Shown here: piece by piece, positions 6,000 to 11,155 of the stretch
How positions within the stretch are numbered: the stretch's first letter is position 1
Layout of the letters: the number at the start of each line of letters is the position of its first letter
Translations under genes and position numbers: made by a program
NCBI GenBank assembly: GCA_900756035.1
Contig: CAAEIR010000279.1
Coordinates: 1 to 11,207 of the forward strand
From: an uncultured Anaerostipes sp.
GTDB lineage: Bacteria > Bacillota > Clostridia > Lachnospirales > Lachnospiraceae
Direction of reading: 5' to 3'
DNA length: 11,207 nt
Notes under the pieces: generated by a model
The model's database searches: none
What the model was told of the DNA's origin: nothing
What the model saw: only the letters and a program-made list of their open reading frames with translations

Positions 6000-6047
6000 T
6001 TCGTGGTTTAGATGCTCTGACCGCCAAGTCTGTGGAGCATCTTTTTT
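5983..6047 (+). ncRNA. Candidate short RNA of about 65 nt
   Basis: It is bounded by the promoter at 5948-5976 and the hairpin terminator at 6010-6047, with no start codon plus ribosome site between. The RNA would be mostly the terminator hairpin, with a loop containing CGCCAA. It would be antisense to any leftward transcript reading from the early operon into the 40-residue ORF at 5811-5933. It is inferred from signals only. Confidence 0.3.
6010..6047 (+). terminator. Rho-independent terminator
   Basis: The stem AGATGCTC (6010-6017) pairs with GAGCATCT (6035-6042), with an inner GAC/GTC pairing around CGCCAA, followed by a run of six T residues. It would end transcripts from the membrane locus and from the promoter at 5948. 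The reverse strand has no T-run, so leftward transcripts should pass. Confidence 0.75.
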
Positions 6048-6085
6048 AATACTCTTTTTCTCATAGAGTAGTCCTTTCTGTTTTA

Positions 6086-6113
6086 TTGACCTTTTCCCTG
6101 TATGTGTTAATAT
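6086..6113 (+). promoter_or_regulatory. Promoter of the 77-residue plus-strand ORF
   Basis: TTGACC at 6086-6091, a 16-bp spacer, and TAATAT at 6108-6113. The predicted start near 6120 leaves a leader of about 23 nt to the ATG at 6143. Confidence 0.6.
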
Positions 6114-6142
6114 TTACTTATACTGGGAAAGGGGGTGAAACT

Positions 6143-6376
6143 ATGCCTTCAAATAATAAAATCGGGGTCATGTACTTTAATGACAATTCACATGTTTATA
6201 TCTATGATAACTACACTATTGACGATACGTGTCCCAACGATACTGATAAGTATCTTTATTTGCTAAACTATCTTAAGTCTAGAAATGATTCATGCGTGAT
6301 ATTCTTTAGTGGTACACGAAGATACTTGCTTAATGTACGAAATCTTTTGTTTGTAAAAGAATACCCTAAAGATTAA
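6143..6376 (+). CDS. Hypothetical 77-residue protein, own promoter
   Basis: ATG at 6143 is chosen over the in-frame start at 6086, because GGGGGTG sits just before it and the longer version would begin inside the promoter. The product (beginning MPSNNKIGVMYFNDNSHVYI) is rich in Tyr, Asn and Asp, with beta-like segments and a hydrophobic centre (SCVIFFSG). There is no signal peptide or known motif. It runs against the surrounding early operon and ends in a 4-nt convergent overlap with the 39-residue gene. It is probably expressed in the lysogen, as moron cargo. The function is unknown. Confidence 0.65.
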   Translation: MPSNNKIGVMYFNDNSHVYIYDNYTIDDTCPNDTDKYLYLLNYLKSRNDSCVIFFSGTRRYLLNVRNLLFVKEYPKD

Positions 6377-6492
6377 AATTCTGTTCTGATTAAGACTTTT
6401 GCGATTTCAAGTACGGCCAGTGCTTCGTCTTCGTTAAAGTCTTTTAAAATGCTCTTTACTACTTCAATAGCTTTGTTTGTAACTTCATCCAT
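6373..6492 (-). CDS. Hypothetical 39-residue helical protein
   Basis: ATG at 6492 follows GGAAGTG. The product MDEVTNKAIEVVKSILKDFN continues into EALAVLEIAKVLIRTEF and is entirely compatible with two short amphipathic helices. It lies 5 nt downstream of the 81-residue gene, so it is part of the early leftward operon. I do not recognise it. Confidence 0.6.
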   Translation of the reverse strand: MDEVTNKAIEVVKSILKDFNEDEALAVLEIAKVLIRTEF

Positions 6493-6497
6493 CTTTC

Positions 6498-6743
6498 TCA
6501 CTTCCTTTCCTGCTTGCGTTTCTTCCGAGGATCAAACACATCCTCACTGTAATATGTCTCATACCACGAGAGAGGTATTCTACGTTCATCGTAAAGCTCT
6601 ACTTCACCGAATTCCCGCTCATACTGCGTTCTGCATTTATGCTTGATATCACACGCTTTAGCATAACCAATATGATTCTCTGGATTACGTTCGTTATGGA
6701 TGCGTTGAATATCCTTGGCTGTTACATATCTTGCAATAGGCAT
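6498..6743 (-). CDS. Hypothetical 81-residue basic phage protein
   Basis: ATG at 6743 has AAGGGGTGAT upstream, and the gap to the antirepressor stop is 4 nt, so it is coupled to it. The sequence begins MPIARYVTAKDIQRIHNERN, contains CDIKHKCRTQYEREFGEVEL, and ends in a very basic KKRKQERK tail. The N-terminal VTAKDIQRIHN could be the start of a small helix-turn-helix, but I see no full domain. The charge suggests nucleic-acid contact. The function is unknown. Confidence 0.7.
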   Translation of the reverse strand: MPIARYVTAKDIQRIHNERNPENHIGYAKACDIKHKCRTQYEREFGEVELYDERRIPLSWYETYYSEDVFDPRKKRKQERK

Positions 6744-6747
6744 AATA

Positions 6748-7449
6748 TCACCCCTTATGTATGCAGAATTTATTCACAAAATAAATCTGCCCTTTTCCCG
6801 TTACTTTTGTGGTTCGTGTTGTTCTAACACTTCCGTCTGGATTGTTGACTGTCCGCTCTTTGATTTCAAACAGTCCTCGTTCCATTGCTTTTTGTGTCGG
6901 CATATTGTAGTTATCTCCTTTGGTACAGAGATACTCGTTTTCTCGCATCCATGTAAATAACCTGTTTTGCCCGATATCGCATCCATTTTGTTTAATGAGC
7001 TTTGCCAACTGTCCTATGAGAATGCTGTCATGACTTGTTGATACTGCATCAGCAAATAATGCCTTAGGCTTCATTTCTTCATTTTCTATACGCAGTGTTT
7101 GTAATTCTCTTTGTGACATCTGCAATGCTCTTGCCATGACTTTCTGTGGACTGTTCCAGTCATTTTCCAGTTGAATGAAATACTGTCTTGCCTGTTTGCC
7201 TTTTTCGTTACGCTGAATCATGGCGATTTCTTTCGCCATTTCAATAGTAATCTGATAATCAGTAGCTGGTCGGCCTCCTGTACTTTCTTCCAAAAATGGA
7301 ACAAAGTCTTTTGCTTCCTCAAATCCATATTCGCACATACGTCTGAACCATGTTGTGAAATTACTTTCGATCTCCAAGAATCCATGTAAATCTCTTGCCA
7401 GTACCGTTATACGGTCATTATCGCGTTGAATCTTTATTAACTCGTGCAT
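6748..7449 (-). CDS. ant: Phage antirepressor (AntA/AntB plus KilAC domains)
   Basis: 233 residues from ATG 7449, preceded by AAAGGAGGG; an upstream in-frame ATG (7497) has no site and overlaps the preceding gene. Residues about 10-100 are an AntA/AntB domain (LHGFLEIESNFTTWFRRMCE, GGRPATDYQITIEMAKEIAM, then NEKGKQARQYF). Residues about 105-127 are a coiled coil. Residues about 128-230 are the KilAC/ANT C-terminal domain (LIKQNGCDIGQNRLFTWMRE and the terminal GQIYFVNKF). Antirepressors of this kind bind or titrate the phage repressor and favour lytic growth. It is the second gene downstream of the early promoter, so it is repressed by the lysogenic repressor that it probably antagonises. Confidence 0.9.
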   Translation of the reverse strand: MHELIKIQRDNDRITVLARDLHGFLEIESNFTTWFRRMCEYGFEEAKDFVPFLEESTGGRPATDYQITIEMAKEIAMIQRNEKGKQARQYFIQLENDWNSPQKVMARALQMSQRELQTLRIENEEMKPKALFADAVSTSHDSILIGQLAKLIKQNGCDIGQNRLFTWMRENEYLCTKGDNYNMPTQKAMERGLFEIKERTVNNPDGSVRTTRTTKVTGKGQIYFVNKFCIHKG

Positions 7450-7463
7450 AACTTCCCTCCTTT

Positions 7464-7649
7464 CTAGCATGCTTTTCCATGCGTAGGCGTTCTGCAATTT
7501 GCGACTTCTCGCCGGATTTGGCCATTTAAAAGCATGGCGATATCAAATTCCGAGTAATCATATCCGTTGTCCTGCAAAAATTTAATCAGCTTGCATACTC
7601 GTTCGTTACCATTCTGCTTGACGATTTCAAGGTATTCATTTGCTGTCAT
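7464..7649 (-). CDS. First early gene, unrecognised 61-residue protein
   Basis: ATG at 7649 is preceded by AAAGGAGGTGAT, one of the strongest ribosome sites here. The product (beginning MTANEYLEIVKQNGNERVCK) contains LIKFLQDNGYDYSEFDIAML and ends in a basic Arg/Cys-rich tail. It occupies the position where many phages have Cro, but I see no XRE helix-turn-helix. It is 14 nt upstream of the antirepressor. It could be a small regulator of the switch; this rests on position only. Confidence 0.7.
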   Translation of the reverse strand: MTANEYLEIVKQNGNERVCKLIKFLQDNGYDYSEFDIAMLLNGQIRREVANCRTPTHGKAC

Positions 7650-7663
7650 TTAATCACCTCCTT

Positions 7664-7679
7664 TGTGATTACAAGCACA
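7664..7679. promoter_or_regulatory. Operator 1 of the lysogeny switch
   Basis: TGTGATTACAAGCACA, a partial palindrome with TGTG/CACA ends. It matches the reverse complement of the site at 7727-7742 at 15 of 16 positions. It touches the -10 end and covers the start point of the leftward early promoter, so a bound repressor would block initiation. Confidence 0.7.
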
Positions 7680-7707
7680 TTATATATCATCAATTTGGTA
7701 ATGTCAA
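7679..7707 (-). promoter_or_regulatory. Leftward early (PR-like) promoter
   Basis: On the minus strand, consensus TTGACA (7707-7702), a 17-bp spacer, and consensus TATAAT (7684-7679). Transcription starts near 7672, inside operator 1, and gives a leader of about 23 nt to the 61-residue gene. Both hexamers match the sigma-A consensus. Confidence 0.85.
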
Positions 7708-7726
7708 CACATTATATAGATTTTTT

Positions 7727-7742
7727 TGTGCTTGAAATCACA
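7727..7742. promoter_or_regulatory. Operator 2 of the lysogeny switch
   Basis: TGTGCTTGAAATCACA, inverted relative to operator 1 and 63 bp from it, start to start. It contains the -35 box of the repressor promoter, so repressor binding here should give autoregulation. Confidence 0.7.
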
Positions 7743-7760
7743 TAACTAAACTGATATAAT
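7732..7760 (+). promoter_or_regulatory. Repressor promoter (PRM-like)
   Basis: TTGAAA at 7732-7737, a 17-bp spacer, and TATAAT at 7755-7760. The -35 lies within operator 2. The predicted start near 7767 leaves a short leader containing AAAGGAGG before ATG 7783. Confidence 0.8.
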
Positions 7761-7782
7761 CAGAATATGGAAAGGAGGCTAT

Positions 7783-8154
7783 ATGAAAGAGAGAATAAAG
7801 TTACTTCGGAAAACGCTAGGACTTACGCAAAGTGAGTTTGGTGAAAAAATAGGTGCAACAAGAGATGCTATTGCAGCTTACGAACGTGGTGTTGCAGTAA
7901 AAGAACCTATCATCAAATTGATTTGCAAAGAGTTTAACGTCGATTACTTCTGGCTCACTGAGGGCGCAGACGTCGACATGTTCATGCGATTGCCGAGCAC
8001 ACTGATGGAGAAGTTATCAGAGCAGTACAATCTGAACAAAAAAAGCCAGATGGTTTTGAAAACCTATCTGGAAGCGCCGGATGATGAAAAAGAAGCAATC
8101 GAAAATTTTCTCACAACGTTGGCAGAAAATCTGCAAAAAGAAGGCAAGGAGTGA
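7783..8154 (+). CDS. CI-like lysogeny repressor, XRE family, short form
   Basis: 123 residues. Residues about 3-60 are a classical XRE helix-turn-helix (RIKLLRKTLGLTQSEFGEKI, then RDAIAAYERG and IKLICKEFNVDYFWLTEG). The remaining 60 residues are a helical, acidic tail that probably dimerises. It lacks both an S24/LexA-type self-cleavage domain and an adjacent ImmA-type metalloprotease gene, so RecA-driven cleavage is unlikely; the antirepressor encoded in the divergent operon is the obvious inducer. It is divergent from the early operon, with operators between them, and ends in its own terminator overlapping the stop codon. Confidence 0.85.
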   Translation: MKERIKLLRKTLGLTQSEFGEKIGATRDAIAAYERGVAVKEPIIKLICKEFNVDYFWLTEGADVDMFMRLPSTLMEKLSEQYNLNKKSQMVLKTYLEAPDDEKEAIENFLTTLAENLQKEGKE

Positions 8155-8172
8155 TTTTCCTTGTCTTTTTTT
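8143..8172 (+). terminator. Terminator of the repressor gene
   Basis: GCAAGGA (8144-8150) pairs with TCCTTGT (8158-8164) around a short loop, followed by a run of T residues interrupted by nothing until 8172. The stem overlaps the repressor stop codon at 8152-8154. Confidence 0.7.
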
Positions 8173-8173
8173 A

Positions 8174-8290
8174 TTACTGATTCAATTTTATCCATAGTAG
8201 TTCATAATACAATTCTCTCAATACTTTTAACGATTTCACTCCCCTCACCATTTTTACGATATGCCTTATGTAAAAATCTTCTGTTTCCAT
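8174..8290 (-). CDS. Hypothetical 38-residue protein
   Basis: ATG at 8290 follows TATAGGAGG at good spacing. The sequence (METEDFYIRHIVKMVRGVKS, then LKVLRELYYELLWIKLNQ) is one or two amphipathic helices. It recalls the many short Bacillota proteins of the form Ile-Met-Ile...Leu-Ile-Tyr that sit beside XRE regulators, though this is only a resemblance. It is convergent with the repressor and preceded by its own promoter and two 14-bp repeats, so it seems to be separately controlled. Confidence 0.55.
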   Translation of the reverse strand: METEDFYIRHIVKMVRGVKSLKVLRELYYELLWIKLNQ

Positions 8291-8304
8291 GATCTTTATC
8301 CTCC

Positions 8305-8364
8305 TATAAAATTGGTAATATTTTCTATAGCTATATTATATCGCAAAAAATATAAAATTGGTAA
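8305..8364. repeat. Two 14-bp operator-like direct repeats
   Basis: TATAAAATTGGTAA occurs exactly at 8305-8318 and 8351-8364, 46 bp apart. The right copy covers the -35 of the minus-strand promoter and the left copy lies just downstream of its start. A further TTGG-N8-CCAA dyad spans 8358-8373. The arrangement suggests a regulator binding on both sides of the promoter. Confidence 0.65.
8335..8364 (-). promoter_or_regulatory. Promoter of the 38-residue gene
   Basis: On the minus strand, TTACCA (8364-8359), an 18-bp spacer, and TATAAT (8340-8335). The start is near 8328, giving a leader of about 38 nt. Confidence 0.5.
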
Positions 8365-8387
8365 CGCTGCCAATTATTTCTGTAGAT

Positions 8388-8403
8388 GTCCAATAAATTG
8401 GAC
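8388..8403. promoter_or_regulatory. 16-bp perfect inverted repeat
   Basis: GTCCAAT and ATTGGAC are separated by AA. It lies just downstream of the XRE gene stop and has no following T-run in the leftward direction. It shares the ATTGG core with the 14-bp repeats, so it could be another site for the same regulator. Confidence 0.45.
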
Positions 8404-8410
8404 AAATAAC

Positions 8411-8608
8411 CTATTTAAAGTCAGACTCAAACAAGTCTGTTATTTTTATATGTAACACCTCCGCTATTTTTTCAAGTTGGTGTATAGTAGGTGATGTTTT
8501 TCCGTTTTCGTAGTTGTTTAAGGTGCTTTTAGTAATGCCAGTTAGTTTTGACAAATCGCGCAGAGTCTTCTCTTTTTCTATACGCCGTTCATATATTAGT
8601 AATTTCAC
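8411..8608 (-). CDS. Second small XRE-family regulator
   Basis: 65 residues from GTG at 8608. Nearly the whole protein is an XRE helix-turn-helix (RRIEKEKTLRDLSKLTGITK, STLNNYENGKTSPTIHQLEK, then IAEVLHIKITDLFES). There is no Shine-Dalgarno sequence before the GTG; instead a perfect TATAAT ends exactly six bases upstream, so the mRNA would start at the GTG itself. It is divergent from the SHOCT protein gene at 8693 and probably controls it and itself. It might also control the 38-residue gene downstream. It is distinct from the CI-like repressor in sequence and operator context. Confidence 0.8.
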   Translation of the reverse strand: MKLLIYERRIEKEKTLRDLSKLTGITKSTLNNYENGKTSPTIHQLEKIAEVLHIKITDLFESDFK

Positions 8609-8620
8609 TATAATATTATA
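8609..8620 (-). promoter_or_regulatory. Minus-strand -10 box giving a leaderless start
   Basis: TATAAT at 8620-8615 on the minus strand, then six bases, then GTG at 8608. It lies in a perfect 12-bp palindrome (TATAATATTATA, 8609-8620). No convincing -35 is visible. Confidence 0.5.
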
Positions 8621-8652
8621 TGCAAGTAAGTATTTTGTGATTCGTTATTAAG

Positions 8653-8661
8653 TGATATAAT
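8653..8661 (+). promoter_or_regulatory. Extended -10 promoter of the SHOCT protein gene
   Basis: TGATATAAT, an extended -10 element with a perfect hexamer at 8656-8661. The -35 is weak. Transcription would start near 8668, with GGAGGG before the ATG at 8693. Confidence 0.6.
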
Positions 8662-8692
8662 GTAATAAATAACAGTATGGAGGGAAAAGAAA

Positions 8693-9577
8693 ATGGGAAT
8701 CTACGATATTTACGCTAAAACAAAAAGGAGAGCTCAGAGCGTTGCTGAGTTTACAAACGAAGTTAAAGAAAAAGGGATTGGCGGTGTAGCAAAGGATATA
8801 GCATCAAATACAAAAGAAAGTATAAACGAATCTATTGAAATAAAAAAGGAAAACGCCGAATTAGCTCGACAGAAGCGGGAAGACTTTAAAGAAAGGCAAG
8901 CTACCTATAAATCTATCTTTCGCTCTACACAGAAAATGGGCGATATCGAAATAGACGAAGTCAACAAGCTTTTAAAGATCAATAACGCTAGTTCTAATAT
9001 TAAGAAAAACGGTAAGATGAAAATCTTAAGTAAGAGTGTTCTGGCAATGTATACGCTAGGCGCATCACTTGCTATTGAAATGGCCTTAAAGCCCGGGGAT
9101 GTGATTTTTAGCTATGATGAAATACAAGACTACGATCTGCTCGAAAATAATATATCGGTGGAAAGCGGAGGCCTTGGAATGGCTGTCGTTGGGGGTGTTG
9201 TTGCAGGCTCTACAGGCGGTATTATTGGAGGATTAACAGCTAAGCGTAAGACTAGTAAATCTATCGACATGCTTGCTTTACAAATCACTACTACTAATTT
9301 TTGTTTTCCTAGTATCATAATTTCGTATATAAAAAGTGAGACCAAATCAAAAAGCTCTAGGTACACAAAAGCATTGAGTCATGCAAGAAATACAATAGCG
9401 TGTCTGAATTTGATATTTGCTCAATGTGAAAATTCAGGCTTACAATCTGAAAATCAAACAGAGGATATCAGTGATCCGTATGAAGAGTTAAAAAAAGCGA
9501 AAGAGCTTTATGACTTAGGTATTATCACGCAAGACGAGTTTGAAGAAAAGAAAAAACAATTATTAGGATTACAGTAA
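8693..9577 (+). CDS. Glycine-zipper, bPH-like protein with C-terminal SHOCT domain
   Basis: 294 residues. Residues 1-75 are charged and helical, rich in Lys/Glu. Residues about 85-155 look like a bacterial PH-like domain (NKLLKINNASSNIKKNGKMK, VIFSYDEIQDYDLLEN). Residues 158-182 are a glycine-rich membrane-seeking segment (ESGGLGMAVVGGVVAGSTGG). Residues 186-245 continue the PH-like fold. Residues 261-292 are a SHOCT tail (YEELKKAKELYDLGIITQDE). SHOCT domains are short oligomerisation modules at protein C-termini. Proteins with this domain order are frequent lysogeny-region genes in Bacillota prophages, and superinfection exclusion is a reasonable guess without proof. It is divergent from the small XRE gene and convergent with the integrase, whose C-terminus carries a similar tail. 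Confidence 0.75.
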   Translation: MGIYDIYAKTKRRAQSVAEFTNEVKEKGIGGVAKDIASNTKESINESIEIKKENAELARQKREDFKERQATYKSIFRSTQKMGDIEIDEVNKLLKINNASSNIKKNGKMKILSKSVLAMYTLGASLAIEMALKPGDVIFSYDEIQDYDLLENNISVESGGLGMAVVGGVVAGSTGGIIGGLTAKRKTSKSIDMLALQITTTNFCFPSIIISYIKSETKSKSSRYTKALSHARNTIACLNLIFAQCENSGLQSENQTEDISDPYEELKKAKELYDLGIITQDEFEEKKKQLLGLQ

Positions 9578-9604
9578 AAAAACCGCTGGTTCATAGCGGT
9601 TTTT
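9578..9604. terminator. Bidirectional terminator between SHOCT gene and integrase
   Basis: Stem AAAAACCGCT (9578-9587) and AGCGGTTTTT (9595-9604) around a 7-nt loop. The A-tract and T-tract make it active in both directions. It overlaps the integrase stop codon at 9603-9605. Confidence 0.85.
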
Positions 9605-10841
9605 ATATGCCTAGCAACTGTTTCTTTTTTGTGGCAAACTCCTCATTCGTTATGATTCCTATATCAAGCAACTCTTTAAGCTCCTTAAGTTCATCATATT
9701 TACTCGTTTTAGGTGCTGTAGATGATTTTTCCATCTCTGTAGCCTTTCCATCCATAACCTCAATTATCGCCCTATCAGCTTGCTTAAACCAGTGAGCGTA
9801 GGTATCGTGTAAAGTGGCTACTGTATCACCAAGTCTCTTTGCCACATCAAAATCAGTAAACTTATCCGACATATTATTGATTAAGAAAGATGCATGCGAG
9901 TGACGGAAATCGTGTATCCTGATTCTCGGTAAATCATATCCTTCACTACCAGCCTTTTGCAAGGCTTTTTCCATTTGTCGTGTAATTGACGTGAAAGCAA
10001 GGGGACGGGCAAAACCAAATACAAAGCAATCATTGCCAAATCCATAGAGCTTCTCCTGTTTCGTTTTCCACTCAATTAGAGCGGTTTTTAATTCAGCAGG
10101 CATAGATATATTCCTTATGCTGTTTTTAGTCTTAGGTGACGTTATTCCGTAATTAATATTAACTTTTTTTGATATAGACTTATAGATATTTACTGTGTTT
10201 TTTTCAAAGTCTACATCCTTCCATTGTAAAGCAAGAGCTTCACCGCGCCGTGTTCCCATAAAATATAAAAATTTAAAGAAAATAGCATATGTATCATCAG
10301 ACACAAACTGTATAAATGTTTCAAACTGTTCTGGCTCCCAGATCATCATTTCTTTTTTCACTTCATCCTTATTCACTGTTCTGCGCACTTTATCCATAGG
10401 ATTTATTTCAAGGTAATCTTCCTGCACGGCATACGCAAAAATCTTTTTGATTGTATAGTACAGCTTTGACACGTACGCCCTGCTGTATGTCTTTTCTAAT
10501 CCCCGTATATAGTCCTGCAGGAATTGTTTGTTAAACATATTGATTTTCTTTTTACCAAATACTGTATTGCACTTTTTAACTGCCTCTCTATCAGATTGCA
10601 CAGTGGATGTTTTTACATTTACTTCACTTTTGATATATTCGTCTGCCAATTCCGCAAAAGATTGTTGACTGCGTGACAACTGAATATTTTGCCAGCGCTT
10701 TCTAAAATCAACTTCGTACTCTGCTGCTTCATTGACGGATTTGCATTCTTTAGCTAATTTTGTATACCTATAAATCGATCCGTCTTCTTTTTTAATCCTT
10801 CCGCTAATATACCATTTTCCATCTCGTTTAAAAGTTGCCAT
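9603..10841 (-). CDS. int: Phage tyrosine integrase with C-terminal SHOCT tail
   Basis: 412 residues with AGGAGGG before ATG 10841. Residues 1-52 are an arm-binding domain (FKRDGKWYISGRIKKEDGSI). Residues 61-150 are the SAM-like core-binding domain. The catalytic domain (about 165-360) has Arg198 (MGTRRGEAL), a lysine hairpin (PKTKNSIR, 236-243), His310-x2-Arg313 (HDFRHSHASFLI), and nucleophile Tyr348 (DTYAHWF). The usual second His position is Asp339 (RLGDTV), a variation I associate with many Bacillota phage integrases. Residues 381-412 (YDELKELKELLDIGIITNEE onward) are an added SHOCT domain beyond the normal integrase end. It sits beside a tRNA-Gly 3' end, the expected attachment target. 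No excisionase is recognisable nearby. Confidence 0.93.
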   Translation of the reverse strand: MATFKRDGKWYISGRIKKEDGSIYRYTKLAKECKSVNEAAEYEVDFRKRWQNIQLSRSQQSFAELADEYIKSEVNVKTSTVQSDREAVKKCNTVFGKKKINMFNKQFLQDYIRGLEKTYSRAYVSKLYYTIKKIFAYAVQEDYLEINPMDKVRRTVNKDEVKKEMMIWEPEQFETFIQFVSDDTYAIFFKFLYFMGTRRGEALALQWKDVDFEKNTVNIYKSISKKVNINYGITSPKTKNSIRNISMPAELKTALIEWKTKQEKLYGFGNDCFVFGFARPLAFTSITRQMEKALQKAGSEGYDLPRIRIHDFRHSHASFLINNMSDKFTDFDVAKRLGDTVATLHDTYAHWFKQADRAIIEVMDGKATEMEKSSTAPKTSKYDELKELKELLDIGIITNEEFATKKKQLLGI

Positions 10842-10861
10842 ATACCATCCCTCCTATTCGT

Positions 10862-10890
10862 AATATAATATAAAAATAGCTAAAAATCAA
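10862..10890 (-). promoter_or_regulatory. Integrase promoter
   Basis: On the minus strand, TTGATT (10890-10885), a 17-bp spacer, and TATATT (10867-10862). The start is near 10855, a few bases before the AGGAGGG ribosome site. Confidence 0.5.
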
Positions 10891-10936
10891 CAAAATATGG
10901 AGTACAGCATGACGTACAAAAAAACAGAATATCAAA

Positions 10937-10960
10937 AAAAGCCGAAGTTTATCGGCTTTT
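10937..10960 (-). terminator. Terminator of the tRNA cluster
   Basis: Stem AAAAGCCGA (10937-10945) and TCGGCTTTT (10952-10960) with a 6-nt loop. Seven A residues at 10934-10940 become a T-run on the minus strand. It lies 10 bp beyond the tRNA-Gly 3' end. Confidence 0.8.
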
Positions 10961-10969
10961 ATCGTTCTA

Positions 10970-10990
10970 TGGAGCAGATGAGGGGAATTG
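10970..10990. other. Candidate attachment-site region at tRNA-Gly 3' end
   Basis: Phage integrases next to a tRNA usually recombine within its 3' half. Here the tRNA-Gly 3' end faces the integrase, 129 bp from its start codon. The core cannot be delimited, because the other junction is outside the window. Confidence 0.3.
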
Positions 10991-11043
10991 AACCCCCGTA
11001 TCAGCCTTGGCAAGGCTGTGTTCTACCATTGAACTACATCTGC
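10970..11043 (-). tRNA. tRNA-Gly (GCC anticodon)
   Basis: 74 nt including an encoded CCA end. Acceptor GCAGATG pairs with CATCTGC; the T-loop has GGTTCAATTCC; the anticodon stem-loop is CAGCC-TTGCCAA-GGCTG with GCC. It is intact despite the adjacent integration, as expected when phage DNA restores the tRNA 3' end. Confidence 0.95.
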
Positions 11044-11048
11044 ATAAC

Positions 11049-11124
11049 TGGCGGTCCAGATGGGACTCGAACCCACGATCTCCTCCGTGACAGGGAGGCA
11101 TGTTAACCACTACACCACTGGACC
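11049..11124 (-). tRNA. tRNA-Asp (GTC anticodon)
   Basis: 76 nt with encoded CCA. Acceptor GGTCCAG pairs with CTGGACC; the T-arm contains GGGTTCGAGTCCC; the anticodon loop is CTGTCAC within CTCC/GGAG. It is separated from tRNA-Gly by 5 nt and so is co-transcribed with it. Confidence 0.95.
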
Positions 11125-11155
11125 AGCATATTCAAACACATTTCAAAGATTTAAA

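Noticed and set aside
7171..7389. 72-codon plus-strand ORF opposite the antirepressor
   Set aside because: It is antisense to a conserved two-domain protein and lacks a ribosome site.
8422..8450. CAGACT/AGTCTG hairpin as a plus-strand terminator
   Set aside because: It lies within the XRE coding region, the T-run is interrupted, and no plus-strand transcript would need to end there.
9130..9366. 78-codon minus-strand ORF within the SHOCT protein gene
   Set aside because: It lies wholly inside a well-supported gene on the other strand, with no ribosome site or motif.
10897..11106. 69-codon plus-strand ORF over the tRNA cluster
   Set aside because: It reads through the reverse complement of tRNA-Gly and tRNA-Asp; the tRNA-derived peptide (GGPDGTRTHD) is a well-known spurious translation.
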